Below are positions 14,010 to 22,759 of a stretch of 47,699 nucleotides of DNA, piece by piece. The stretch is from contig JAHHSK010000006.1 in the NCBI GenBank assembly GCA_020025255.1, positions 1 through 47,699 of the forward strand, in the 5' to 3' direction. The notes below the pieces were generated by a model. That model saw only the letters and a program-made list of their open reading frames with translations. It ran no database searches and had not been told where the DNA came from. How positions within the stretch are numbered: the first letter of the stretch is position 1; every line of letters begins with the position of its first letter. Position numbers and translations under genes: made by a program. This DNA comes from Ruthenibacterium sp. (lineage in GTDB: Bacteria; Bacillota; Clostridia; Oscillospirales; Ruminococcaceae).

Positions 14010-15881
14010 ATGACCACGCGTCTTTTAGATCATATTTCGTCTCCGGCCGATGTCAAAAAGCTGGACGACAACGAGCTGCAGAGCCTGTGTGACGAAATCC
14101 GTGCATTTTTGATTCAATCCGTATCCAAAACCGGGGGACATCTTTCGTCCAATCTTGGCACCATCGAATTGACGGTGGCACTTCACAAGATTTTCGAAAC
14201 GCCGATTGATAAGATTGTATGGGATGTAGGGCACCAGTGCTATACGCATAAGATCCTTACCGGACGAAAGGATGGCTTTTCCTCGCTTCGAATGCTCAAT
14301 GGAATTTCCGGTTTCCCGAATCCAAACGAAAGCACACATGATGCTTTTATTTCCGGGCATGGAAACACATCGATTTCGGTTGCGATCGGCATGGCACAGG
14401 CGAAAAAGCTGCGGGGAGAACCGGGAAAAGTAATTGCCATTATCGGGGATGGTGCCTTTACCGGCGGGATGGTTTATGAGGGTATGAACAATATCCGCAA
14501 TCTGAACAATCTTATTGTGATCCTCAATGATAATAAGATGTCCATTTCCAAAAATGTCGGGTCGGTTGCCCAGTATCTGACGCAGCTGCGCACCAGCCCG
14601 CGTTACTTTAAGGCAAAGCACGATGTGGAATCCTTCCTTGACAGGATCCCGATCGTGGGTGCACCGGTAAAAAACGGCCTGAAGGGAACAAAATCCCTTT
14701 TGCGCAGGGCACTGTATCATTCTACCATGTTTGAAGAAATGGGCTTCCAATACGTCGGGCCTGTGGATGGGCACAATGTTATGGAATTGTGCACGCTGTT
14801 TTCGGCCTATCGGGATGAGCAGACGGCACCGCTTTTTATCCATGCACTTACGGTGAAAGGAAAGGGGTTTAGCCCGGCCGAGGAAAATCCCGGCGAATTT
14901 CATGGGGTATCGGCATTTGATATTCACCATGTTATGGATCCGGATGATGCTCCCGCAAGCTCGTTTTCAACCGTGTTCGGGCGTAAATTGGCCGCACTGG
15001 GCGATACCGACGTGCGCATTTGTGCCATTACAGCGGCAATGAAATATGGAACCGGGCTGCAATTCTTTTATAAACAGCACAAAAACCGCTTTTTTGATGT
15101 GGGCATGGCGGAACAGCATGCCGTGACATTTGCGGCGGGGCTTGCTGTCAGCGGGATGCTTCCGGTCGTTTCGATTTATTCTACATTTTTACAGCGCAGC
15201 TACGATCAGATTATTCATGATGTCAATCTTCAGAATCTGAATGTGCTTTTTGCAGTGGATCGCGCAGGGCTTGTCCCCGGTGATGGGGAAACCCATCAGG
15301 GCGTTTATGATACGGCCTTTTTAAGCGAGTTTGAAAAATTTAAGATCGTATCGCCCTGCAATTATGCAGAGCTGGAATATTGGCTGGAAAAACTGATTTC
15401 GGAACCGGGACCCAAAGCGCTGCGTTACCCGCGCGGCGATGAAGACCCTGTTCTGGCGCAGCTTGCCTGCACAGGAAAAGAGTATGATGTGTATTCGTAT
15501 GGGGAAAATGCCCGTACGGCGGTGGTAACATACGGCGCACAGACAAAAGAAGTGCTTGCTGCGGCGCAGGCGGCTTTTGATGCCGGCACCGCAGTGGATG
15601 TGTACAAGCTTACGGTGGTGCATCCGCTTGCGGAACATATCAGTACGGAGCTTTCGCGGTACCAACGCATCCTTTTTGCAGAAGAAGGGATCAAAAGCGG
15701 CGGCATTGGGGAGCATCTGGCTGCGAAGCTTTTGCAAGCCGGTTCCCATGCGGATTACCGTCATATTGCCGTTCCGATCAAACGCCTGACACACGCAACT
15801 GCAGATGAACTGCGTGCCCTATTTGGGCTTGACGCAAAATCTCTTGCCGCAGTATTGACAGAACAAGGAGATATAAAGTGA
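14010..15881 (+). CDS. dxs: 1-deoxy-D-xylulose-5-phosphate synthase
   Basis: 623 residues, normal length. Thiamine-diphosphate enzyme that condenses pyruvate and glyceraldehyde 3-phosphate, first step of the MEP isoprenoid pathway. The ThDP/metal motif GDGAFTGGMVYEGMNN lies near residue 148-163; other family segments are GHQCYTHKILTGR, YVGPVDGHN, and DVGMAEQHAVTFAAGLA (catalytic Glu). AAAGGACG precedes the ATG. Its last four bases (GTGA) contain the start of tlyA. Confidence 0.96.
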   Translation: MTTRLLDHISSPADVKKLDDNELQSLCDEIRAFLIQSVSKTGGHLSSNLGTIELTVALHKIFETPIDKIVWDVGHQCYTHKILTGRKDGFSSLRMLNGISGFPNPNESTHDAFISGHGNTSISVAIGMAQAKKLRGEPGKVIAIIGDGAFTGGMVYEGMNNIRNLNNLIVILNDNKMSISKNVGSVAQYLTQLRTSPRYFKAKHDVESFLDRIPIVGAPVKNGLKGTKSLLRRALYHSTMFEEMGFQYVGPVDGHNVMELCTLFSAYRDEQTAPLFIHALTVKGKGFSPAEENPGEFHGVSAFDIHHVMDPDDAPASSFSTVFGRKLAALGDTDVRICAITAAMKYGTGLQFFYKQHKNRFFDVGMAEQHAVTFAAGLAVSGMLPVVSIYSTFLQRSYDQIIHDVNLQNLNVLFAVDRAGLVPGDGETHQGVYDTAFLSEFEKFKIVSPCNYAELEYWLEKLISEPGPKALRYPRGDEDPVLAQLACTGKEYDVYSYGENARTAVVTYGAQTKEVLAAAQAAFDAGTAVDVYKLTVVHPLAEHISTELSRYQRILFAEEGIKSGGIGEHLAAKLLQAGSHADYRHIAVPIKRLTHATADELRALFGLDAKSLAAVLTEQGDIK

Positions 15882-16687
15882 AAATTCGGTTGGATCAATA
15901 CCTTTGTCAAAATGGCATGGCACAGAGCCGAGAGCGGGCAAAGGCACTCATTATGTCCGGTATTGTATATGTCGGGGAAGAAAAAAGCGATAAGCCCGGT
16001 AATATGGTGGATGAAAACGCACACGTTGAAGTGCGCGGGCATGATTTGAAGTATGTAAGCCGCGGCGGGCTGAAATTGGAAAAAGCAATGGAGGTATTTC
16101 CGCTGACACCGAGCCAAAAGGTGTGTATGGATATCGGGGCTTCTACGGGAGGTTTTACCGATTGCATGCTGCAGAATGGGGCGGTGAAAGTTTATTCGGT
16201 AGATGTTGGGTACGGTCAGCTTGCATGGAAATTGCGGTGCGACGAACGTGTCATCAATATGGAACGAACCAATATACGCCATGTAACATCCGAACAGCTT
16301 CAAGAGCCGGTCGAGTTTTTCAGCGTAGATGTGTCCTTTATTTCGCTCAAGCATATTTTCCCGGTTGCGCGCGCAATTTCAACAGCCGATGCCGAAGGGG
16401 TGTGCCTGGTGAAGCCGCAATTTGAAGCGGGAAAAGAAAAGGTCGGGAAAAAAGGGGTTGTGCGGGAAGCACATACCCATAAAGAAGTGATCCAAATGGC
16501 ATGCGGTTATGCGATGGAAAATGGTTTTTCGGTTTTGGGACTGGATTTTTCACCAATCAAAGGGCCGGAAGGAAATATCGAGTTCCTGATCCATGTAAGC
16601 AAAAGCGATGCCCCAACCGGCTTGACATCAGAGCAGATTGACCAGGTCGTTGCGCAAGCGCACAAAACACTCGGAAGGGTGAGCTGA
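15878..16687 (+). CDS. tlyA: TlyA family rRNA (cytidine-2'-O)-methyltransferase
   Basis: 269 residues: an S4 RNA-binding domain at about 3-62 (RLDQYLCQNGMAQSRERAKALIMSG..V) and an FtsJ-type SAM methyltransferase domain with MDIGASTGGFTDCML (about 84-98), DVSFISL and VCLVKPQFE. TlyA proteins methylate 16S and sometimes 23S rRNA; the historical name hemolysin A reflects a side activity. GTG start overlapping dxs by four bases, with AAGGAG ahead of it. Confidence 0.92.
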   Translation: MKIRLDQYLCQNGMAQSRERAKALIMSGIVYVGEEKSDKPGNMVDENAHVEVRGHDLKYVSRGGLKLEKAMEVFPLTPSQKVCMDIGASTGGFTDCMLQNGAVKVYSVDVGYGQLAWKLRCDERVINMERTNIRHVTSEQLQEPVEFFSVDVSFISLKHIFPVARAISTADAEGVCLVKPQFEAGKEKVGKKGVVREAHTHKEVIQMACGYAMENGFSVLGLDFSPIKGPEGNIEFLIHVSKSDAPTGLTSEQIDQVVAQAHKTLGRVS

Positions 16688-17536
16688 GTGACTGTTTTTT
16701 TGATTCCGAACATTAGTAAGGAAGATGCGGTTTCTACCACACTGCGCGCCGTGAAAACGCTGCGTGCTGTAAATACAAAAGTGCTGCTCCCGGCTTCGGT
16801 GCAAGCATATTTCCCGGAAATGCCGGTTCATTTTATGGAAAATGCAGCAGCGTATCAGCAATGCGATGTGATCGTTACCGTCGGCGGCGATGGTACTATT
16901 CTGCATACGGCACAGCAAAGTTTTGGCTACGGCAAACCGCTTTTGGGCATCAACATCGGGCGAATGGGGTTTCTTGCCACGGTAGAAGCCGATGAAATGG
17001 AAAAGCTGGAAAGACTTGCAAAAGGGGATTTCCGCTTGGATCAAAGAGCACTGCTTTCGGTCACGGTCAACGGAAAAAACTGTTTTCACCAAACCGCGCT
17101 GAACGATGTGGTAATCGGTAAAAGCGTTTTGTCCAAAACCGTGGAAGTCCAAATTTTTTGCGATGATATTTTGGTGAATCACTTTCAAGGGGATGGCGTC
17201 GTGGTGGCAACGCCAACCGGCTCAACAGCCTACTCGCTTTCGGCGGGCGGCCCGATTTTGGATGCGCGCATCAACGCCATTGTGGTAACGCCGATTTGCG
17301 CACACAGCTTGACGAGTGCACCTTTGGTGCTTTCGGCAGAACGTAAACTCAAGATTACGCTTTCTGCGCCGCAGGAGCCGCATACAGCACTGCTGAGTTG
17401 TGATGGAAGAAATCCACAGACGATTTCCTTTTACGATACCGTAGATGTGACGCTTTCGGATAAAAGCATTTCTTTGGTGTGCTTTGATGAAGCAGATCAG
17501 TTTGACGCCATCGACACCAAACTGAAAGGACGATGA
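16688..17536 (+). CDS. nadK: NAD kinase
   Basis: 282 residues. Phosphorylates NAD to NADP using ATP or polyphosphate. Key motif GGDGT at residues 66-70, then NIGRMGFLATVE, NDVVI and PTGSTAYSLSAGGPI, all diagnostic. GTG start immediately after the tlyA stop, with GGGTGAG as a weak ribosome binding site, and ATGA overlap with argR. Position between tlyA and argR-recN is conserved in Firmicutes. Confidence 0.94.
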   Translation: MTVFLIPNISKEDAVSTTLRAVKTLRAVNTKVLLPASVQAYFPEMPVHFMENAAAYQQCDVIVTVGGDGTILHTAQQSFGYGKPLLGINIGRMGFLATVEADEMEKLERLAKGDFRLDQRALLSVTVNGKNCFHQTALNDVVIGKSVLSKTVEVQIFCDDILVNHFQGDGVVVATPTGSTAYSLSAGGPILDARINAIVVTPICAHSLTSAPLVLSAERKLKITLSAPQEPHTALLSCDGRNPQTISFYDTVDVTLSDKSISLVCFDEADQFDAIDTKLKGR

Positions 17537-17997
17537 AAATGAAAAATGCCCGCCATAGTGAAATATTGAATCTGATCGAACAGTATTCCATTGATAAACA
17601 GGAGGATTTGCAGGAATATCTTCGCAAAAGCGGCTTTCCGGTCACACAGGCAACGGTTTCAAGGGATATCCGGGAACTTGGGCTTGTAAAGGCCGCTGCC
17701 GGGGATGGGCGGTATCGGTATGTTTCTGCCTCCGGCGCAGGCAAAAGCGCCCATTCGGTGAATCGGTTTGAAACGATTTTCAAAGAATCGGCGCTGAAGG
17801 CCGATTATGCCGGACATTTTGTAATGGTGAAATGCTACAGCGGCATGGCGAATGCCGCCTGCGAAGTTTTTGATGCAATGGTTTGGAACGATGTTGTCGG
17901 AACCCTTTCCGGCGATGATACGTTCCTGATTCTGATGCGTTCTGAAGAAGCTGCGAAAAATCTTGTCGACGAGCTGCTGAAGTACATCGTTCACTGA
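17533..17997 (+). CDS. argR: Arginine repressor
   Basis: 154 residues. N-terminal winged helix (ARHSEILNLIEQYSIDKQEDLQEYL, then TQATVSRDIRELGLVK, the recognition helix) and a C-terminal oligomerisation/arginine-binding domain with GDDTFLILMRSEEAA (the GDDT residues contact arginine). Controls arginine synthesis and catabolism; in Firmicutes it is regularly located beside recN. The start may be the first ATG at the nadK overlap or the next one two codons later. Confidence 0.93.
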   Translation: MKMKNARHSEILNLIEQYSIDKQEDLQEYLRKSGFPVTQATVSRDIRELGLVKAAAGDGRYRYVSASGAGKSAHSVNRFETIFKESALKADYAGHFVMVKCYSGMANAACEVFDAMVWNDVVGTLSGDDTFLILMRSEEAAKNLVDELLKYIVH

Positions 17998-18021
17998 TTT
18001 TCTCAGCGAGAGGTGATTTTT

Positions 18022-19686
18022 GTGCTGTATGAGATTCGAATTGAAAATGTTGCAGTGATCGAAAAGGCTGTTGCGGAATTCAGCAGCGGTTTTAATGTGT
18101 TATCCGGCGAAACCGGTGCGGGCAAGTCCATTCTGATCGATTCACTGAATGCAATTTTGGGAAACCGCACCTCCCGTACCTTGGTGCGCAGCCATGCCGC
18201 AAAGGCAATGATCCGGGCAGCGTTCCGCGATATCAGCACAAAAACCCAGGCAAAGCTGCAGGATGCGGGATACGATGTGGAAAATGAACTTTTTTTGTAT
18301 CGTGAAATCACTGCGGAAGGAAAGAGTACATGTCGTATCAATGGGATGCCGGCGTCCGCTTCGGTTGTCCGGGATGTGTGTGAAGACCTTGTCAATATTC
18401 ATGGGCAGCATGATAGCCAGAGCCTGATGAATCCGGCAAAGCATCTGGGCGTGTTGGATGCGTTTGCGCAAAACGAAAAGGAACATCAGGAATACTATGT
18501 TGTGTATAAGCAGCTTTGCCGCATAAAAAAAGAAATCGATTCCCTTTCCATGGATGAAAACGAAAAGGAACATCGTATGGAGGTTCTTCGTTTTCAAATC
18601 GAGGAACTGGATCATGCACAGCTGATCGAGGGCGAAGAAGAAGAACTGGTAAACCGCCGGAATTTGATTCGGAATGCGCAAACGGTGACAGAGCAGATGA
18701 ATCTTGCCTATACGGCGCTGAGCGGAGCCAATGATTCCCCCGGTGCCGGCGAAATGCTGGGCGATGCTGCAAATGCACTGGAGCGCATCAGTGAGGTGTC
18801 GGAAGAATTCGGCTCCTTGGCAGAGCAAATAAGCGGGCTGTATTATAGTGCAAGAGATACGGCAAGTGAAATTGCAGGGATCTTGTCGCGGATGGAATTT
18901 GATCCGCAAATGCTGGATTCCATAGAAGAACGGCTGGATCTTTTGTACCAGCTCAAACACAAGTACCGCACGGATGTGCCGGGTTTGTTGGAATACCGCG
19001 CAAAAGCACAAGCTGAACTTGCAGGGATCGAAACAAGCGCGGAACGCTTGGATGAACTGTATGATCGGCAGGCGGAACTTTATGAAAAGGGCAAAGCCCT
19101 TGCCGACCGCCTTACGAAAACGCGGCTGGATGCGTTTCAGCTGTTTAATTCACAAATCAGCGAGGCATTATGCTTTTTGAATATGCCGGGGATCCGATTT
19201 ACGCTTTCCCATAAAAAGGGCCCCCTTGCTGCCAGCGGGCAGGATTCGGTTGAATTCAATATTTCTACAAATCCGGGGGAAACGCCCAAGCCGCTTGCAA
19301 AAATCGCTTCCGGCGGCGAGCTGTCGCGTATCATGCTGGCGGTTAAGAGTGCGCTTGCAGATAAGGACGAAATCGATACGATCATTTATGATGAAATCGA
19401 TACCGGAGTTTCCGGCCTTGCGGCAGAACGCATCGGAGAAAAACTCAAGCAGACGTCAAGCGGCAGACAGGTGATTTGTATTACTCATACAGCCCAAATC
19501 GCGGCACAGGCAGATAACCATTTGCTGATTCGAAAGAATGTAAGTAAGGATCGAACCTATACCGAAATCGAACCGTTGGATACAGAGCATCGGGTAAGGG
19601 AGCTTGCCCGCATGATTTCCGGTGATAAAATCACAGAACTGGCACTGGCAAATGCCCGCGAAATGCTTCATTTGGCAAAAGGTTGA
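18022..19686 (+). CDS. recN: DNA repair protein RecN
   Basis: 554 residues, SMC-like ATPase for double-strand break repair. Walker A GETGAGKS at residues 29-36, family motif NIHGQHDSQSL near 127-137, long central coiled coil (about 155-360), signature ASGGELSRIMLA and Walker B TIIYDEIDTGVSG. GTG start chosen because AGAGGTGA lies 6 bases before it; a GTG nine bases upstream is inside that ribosome binding site. The tyrS promoter -35 box overlaps the stop codon. Confidence 0.95.
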   Translation: MLYEIRIENVAVIEKAVAEFSSGFNVLSGETGAGKSILIDSLNAILGNRTSRTLVRSHAAKAMIRAAFRDISTKTQAKLQDAGYDVENELFLYREITAEGKSTCRINGMPASASVVRDVCEDLVNIHGQHDSQSLMNPAKHLGVLDAFAQNEKEHQEYYVVYKQLCRIKKEIDSLSMDENEKEHRMEVLRFQIEELDHAQLIEGEEEELVNRRNLIRNAQTVTEQMNLAYTALSGANDSPGAGEMLGDAANALERISEVSEEFGSLAEQISGLYYSARDTASEIAGILSRMEFDPQMLDSIEERLDLLYQLKHKYRTDVPGLLEYRAKAQAELAGIETSAERLDELYDRQAELYEKGKALADRLTKTRLDAFQLFNSQISEALCFLNMPGIRFTLSHKKGPLAASGQDSVEFNISTNPGETPKPLAKIASGGELSRIMLAVKSALADKDEIDTIIYDEIDTGVSGLAAERIGEKLKQTSSGRQVICITHTAQIAAQADNHLLIRKNVSKDRTYTEIEPLDTEHRVRELARMISGDKITELALANAREMLHLAKG

Positions 19687-19711
19687 CAAAATCCAACAAA
19701 AAGACTATACT
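19683..19711 (+). promoter_or_regulatory. Promoter of the tyrS transcript
   Basis: Consensus TTGACA (19683-19688), 17 bases, TATACT (19706-19711). The -35 box overlaps the recN stop codon. Confidence 0.85.
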
Positions 19712-19717
19712 ATTAAA

Positions 19718-19984
19718 AATTAAATGCGATGATAAGAACGAGTAGCTGCGAACGCTTCAGCAAAGAGAACCCCTGGCTGGTGAAAAGGGGAGTGGGGCAC
19801 GCAGGGAATACATCTTGGAGCAGCGGGCTGAACCATTTGAAGTAGGCTTTGTCGGGTGTGCCCGTTACAGCGCAGTGTGTTTGTTCGACACACGGAGGTC
19901 GATTCTGTGAGGAATCGACGAACAGAGGTGGTACCGCGGATTTTCGCCCTCTGCCAGATTTATTTTGGCAGAGGGCTTTTTTTG
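19718..19984 (+). promoter_or_regulatory. Tyrosine T-box riboswitch of tyrS
   Basis: A full T-box leader. Stem I begins near 19724 (GATGATAAGAACGAGTAGC with the AGTA-type internal motif), the specifier codon is TAC (Tyr) at 19809-19811 in GGGAATACATC, and the T-box sequence AGAGGTGGTACCGCGG is at 19924-19939 with TGGT (19929-19932) able to pair with the tRNA 3' end. The terminator is at 19946-19983. Uncharged tRNA-Tyr should stabilise the antiterminator and turn on tyrS. Confidence 0.95.
19946..19983 (+). terminator. T-box conditional terminator
   Basis: GCCCTCTGCC (19946-19955) / GGCAGAGGGC (19967-19976), then seven T. Competes with the T-box antiterminator. Confidence 0.92.
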
Positions 19985-20015
19985 CGCTCTTTGCCGTAAA
20001 CACAAGGAGGCTGTT

Positions 20016-21236
20016 ATGACAATTTATGATGAACTGGTCGCTCGTGGGCTGATCGCGCAGGTGACAGACGAGGAAGAGATCAAGGCACTTATCAACAATG
20101 GGAAAGCCACATTTTACATTGGCTTTGATCCCACCGCGGATTCGCTGCATGTGGGGCATTTTATGGCTTTGATGCTGATGCGCCGCCTGCAAAAAGCGGG
20201 GAACCGCCCGGTTGCTTTGATCGGCGGCGGTACGGGCATGATCGGTGATCCCAGCGGGCGTACCGATATGCGTCAAATGATGACACCGGAAATCATTCAG
20301 CACAACTGCGATTGCTTTAAAAAGCAGATGAGCAAATTTATTGATTTTTCGGACGGCAAGGCACTTATGGTCAATAATGCCGATTGGCTGATGAAGCTTA
20401 ATTATATTGAACTGCTGCGTGAAGTGGGGCCGTGCTTTTCTGTTAACAATATGCTTCGTGCGGAATGTTATCGTCAGCGTATGGAAAAAGGGCTGTCCTT
20501 CCTGGAATTCAATTACATGATCATGCAGTCCTATGATTTTTATCATATGTTCCAGACGATCGGCTGCAATCTTCAGTGCGGCGGTGACGACCAATGGTCC
20601 AATATGCTGGGAGGAACGGAACTGATCCGCCGTAAACTGGGCAAGGATGCCTATGCAATGACAATTACCTTGCTGCTGACCAGCGAAGGCAAAAAAATGG
20701 GTAAAACGCAGAAGGGTGCCGTATGGCTCGATCCCGAAAAGACCAGCCCGTATGAGTTCTACCAGTACTGGCGCAATATTGATGATGCAGACGTTTTGAA
20801 ATGTCTGCGCATGCTGACCGATCTTCCTTTGGAACAGATCAATGAAATGGATCATTGGGAAGGCAGCCAGCTGAACACAGCAAAAGAGATCCTTGCATTT
20901 GAACTGACAAAGCTTGTGCATAGCGAGGAGGAAGCGGCAAAGGCACAGGAAACGGCACGCGGAATCTTCAGTGGGGCCATGGATACGGCGAATATGCCTT
21001 CTACGATTCTTGCACCGGATGTGTTGAACGGGGATCAGATATCGGTGCTGGAGCTGTTGGTCGCATCCAAGCTGGCAGCAAGCAAAGGGGAAGCCCGCCG
21101 TCTGATCCAACAGGGCGGAATTTCTATCGAAGGTGAAAAAGTCACGGATATGACAGCTTGCGTGGAACGTTCGGCGCTTGCCAATGGTATCGTGGTGAAA
21201 AAAGGAAAGAAAATATTCCACCGTATTTCGCTGTAA
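20016..21236 (+). CDS. tyrS: Tyrosyl-tRNA synthetase
   Basis: 406 residues, class I synthetase. HIGH-type motif HVGH at residues 45-48 (FDPTADSLHVGHFM), tyrosine-site segments, GGDDQWSNMLGG and the KMSKS equivalent KKMGKTQKG. C-terminal S4 domain (about 340-400, KLAASKGEARRLIQQGG). Start placed at the ATG after AAGGAGG, downstream of the T-box terminator; the frame is open further upstream but that is leader. Expression is set by tRNA-Tyr charging through the T-box. Confidence 0.96.
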   Translation: MTIYDELVARGLIAQVTDEEEIKALINNGKATFYIGFDPTADSLHVGHFMALMLMRRLQKAGNRPVALIGGGTGMIGDPSGRTDMRQMMTPEIIQHNCDCFKKQMSKFIDFSDGKALMVNNADWLMKLNYIELLREVGPCFSVNNMLRAECYRQRMEKGLSFLEFNYMIMQSYDFYHMFQTIGCNLQCGGDDQWSNMLGGTELIRRKLGKDAYAMTITLLLTSEGKKMGKTQKGAVWLDPEKTSPYEFYQYWRNIDDADVLKCLRMLTDLPLEQINEMDHWEGSQLNTAKEILAFELTKLVHSEEEAAKAQETARGIFSGAMDTANMPSTILAPDVLNGDQISVLELLVASKLAASKGEARRLIQQGGISIEGEKVTDMTACVERSALANGIVVKKGKKIFHRISL

Positions 21237-21340
21237 GAATACGCGCAGCGCGCAGCAAAGTTTTCCTGCCTCGCAATAGGAAAAGGAAAGCCGAAGCTTT
21301 CCCGGCTTCGTGCGTATTCGGTGCAAAGGAAAAGCAAAAT

Positions 21341-21384
21341 AAAAGGAACACAGGATCGTTCAAACGGCCTGTGTTCCTTTTTGT
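21341..21384. terminator. Bidirectional terminator between tyrS and the antiporter gene
   Basis: 14-bp stem AAAAGGAACACAGG (21341-21354) / CCTGTGTTCCTTTT (21368-21381), with T-run on the plus strand and A-run at the left edge, serving the convergent genes on both sides. Confidence 0.9.
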
Positions 21385-21406
21385 TATCTGGGTTTTGCCT
21401 CCGGCG

Positions 21407-22612
21407 TTACTTATGCACATCACAGGTGAGCAGACGTTTGTTCAAAAAATCCATCGCAAGTGCGCCCAGCGGAGCGGTAATCAGAATGGACAGTACGGCA
21501 ATCGATAAAACGATTTGACCGCAGGGCATCCCAAGAGAAAGCGGAACCGAACCAATCGCCGCCTGCACAGTCGCTTTCGGCATATATGCAATCACACAGA
21601 ACAAGCGTTCTTTTTGATTGAGATCGGTTCCGATCAGGCTCAGTAAAACTCCGGCGGAACGAAACAGAAGGCCGATCCCGATGATTGCAAAGGAAACAAG
21701 TCCTGCATGGAATGTAGCGCGGATATCGACCGCAGCGCCAACCAAAACGAACAGAAGAACTTCAGCCGCGATCCAAAGCTTGCTGAATTTTTGCTGAAGG
21801 CGGAGTGTTACTTGAGGGATGCTGCGATATGCCAATACGATCGACATGCTCATAACGGAAAGCAGACCGGAAACCGGAACAATATTTTTGAGCCATTCCT
21901 CACAGCTGAGAAGAAGAAAAGAAACACCAAGGATAATAATCACCTTTGTGCTGTTTCGGATATATTGCTGGGTGCGAAATTTGCTTTCAAAAAACATCGT
22001 AATCAAAAAACCGACCAGTGTGCCAAGCAAAAGCCCCGATACCATGGAAACAGGGATGCCGATCAAAGCGGAAAGCGGAAAAGAAGACCCTTGTGCCATT
22101 CCAATAAAAGAAGTGAACATAACGATGACGAAAACATCATCCAGTGAGGAACCGGCAAGAATCATTTGAGGAATATGTTTATCCGTGCCGCGCTGCTGTT
22201 CGATTAAGTTCACCATACGCGGAACAACAACAGCAGGCGAAACCGCGGCAAGAACGGCACCCATAACGGCAGCCTCTGAAACGGAAAGCTTCAAAAAAAG
22301 TGGAGCAAAAAGGATGCACGCTGAAATCTCAAACAGAGCCGGAACAAACGATAACAATATGGCCGGTCTGCCTACTTTTTTGAGATCATGAATATTCAAA
22401 GACAGTCCGGCCTTGATCAGAATGATAACCAGTGCCATTTTCCGAAGTTCTGCAGAAATACCAAGGATCGCAGGATCCAGAAAATCAAGAACATACGGCC
22501 CTAAAAGGATGCCGGTGAAGAGCATTCCGATTATACGAGGCAATTTTATTTTGTTGCAAATGGATGCAAAGGCCAATCCGACAAGAAAAATCAAAGAAAC
22601 CGATGTAAGCAT
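21407..22612 (-). CDS. Cation:proton antiporter, CPA family, under a fluoride-type riboswitch
   Basis: 401 residues with 11-13 hydrophobic helices, Na+/H+ exchanger (PF00999-like) architecture: LPRIIGMLFTGILLGP in TM2-3, VLAAVSPAVVVPRM, and AGSSLDDVFVIVMF, which carries the paired acidic residues typical of the ion site in this superfamily. Start at the ATG after AGGAGGG; 21 further codons upstream lie in the riboswitch expression platform. Antiporters are among the gene classes known to sit behind crcB fluoride riboswitches besides Fluc and CLC-F channels. That suggests a role in fluoride or linked ion stress rather than general Na+ export. Confidence 0.82.
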   Translation of the reverse strand: MLTSVSLIFLVGLAFASICNKIKLPRIIGMLFTGILLGPYVLDFLDPAILGISAELRKMALVIILIKAGLSLNIHDLKKVGRPAILLSFVPALFEISACILFAPLFLKLSVSEAAVMGAVLAAVSPAVVVPRMVNLIEQQRGTDKHIPQMILAGSSLDDVFVIVMFTSFIGMAQGSSFPLSALIGIPVSMVSGLLLGTLVGFLITMFFESKFRTQQYIRNSTKVIIILGVSFLLLSCEEWLKNIVPVSGLLSVMSMSIVLAYRSIPQVTLRLQQKFSKLWIAAEVLLFVLVGAAVDIRATFHAGLVSFAIIGIGLLFRSAGVLLSLIGTDLNQKERLFCVIAYMPKATVQAAIGSVPLSLGMPCGQIVLSIAVLSILITAPLGALAMDFLNKRLLTCDVHK

Positions 22613-22632
22613 AAAACCCTCCTGAAAATAGA

Positions 22633-22721
22633 AAAGCCGATAACTTCTGCGATGATTATAAATCGTAAAAGTCATCAGCTTTAAAAGCGGTTACGGTAAA
22701 CCGAGGGAGAACTTCATTCCC
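22633..22721 (-). promoter_or_regulatory. Fluoride (crcB) riboswitch with terminator, upstream of the antiporter
   Basis: The minus-strand leader reads GGGAATGAAGTTCTCCC (22721-22705), an extra hairpin CGGTT..AACCG, then AACCGCTTTTAAAGCTGATG and ACTTTTACG (to 22664). This follows the crcB motif: a GGG..GATG..CCC hairpin whose loop (GAAGT) can pair with ACTTT after the conserved CTGATG, ending in a TAC. The CTGATGACTT strand is also the 5' arm of a 14-bp terminator (22682-22669 with 22646-22633, two G-U pairs), so ligand binding would prevent termination. Class call is from memory of the consensus. Confidence 0.75.
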
Positions 22722-22730
22722 ATGAAACTT

Positions 22731-22759
22731 ATTATATAGGAAACGAAACAAAAAATCAA
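22731..22759 (-). promoter_or_regulatory. Promoter of the antiporter transcript
   Basis: Minus strand TTGATT (22759-22754), 17 bases, TATAAT (22736-22731). The -35 overlaps the stop of the ACT-domain gene. Transcription would start near 22724, just before the riboswitch. Confidence 0.8.

Noticed and set aside
19713..21326. 537-codon minus-strand frame opposite tyrS and its T-box
   Set aside because: Shadow; the plus strand has the T-box, promoter and full synthetase.
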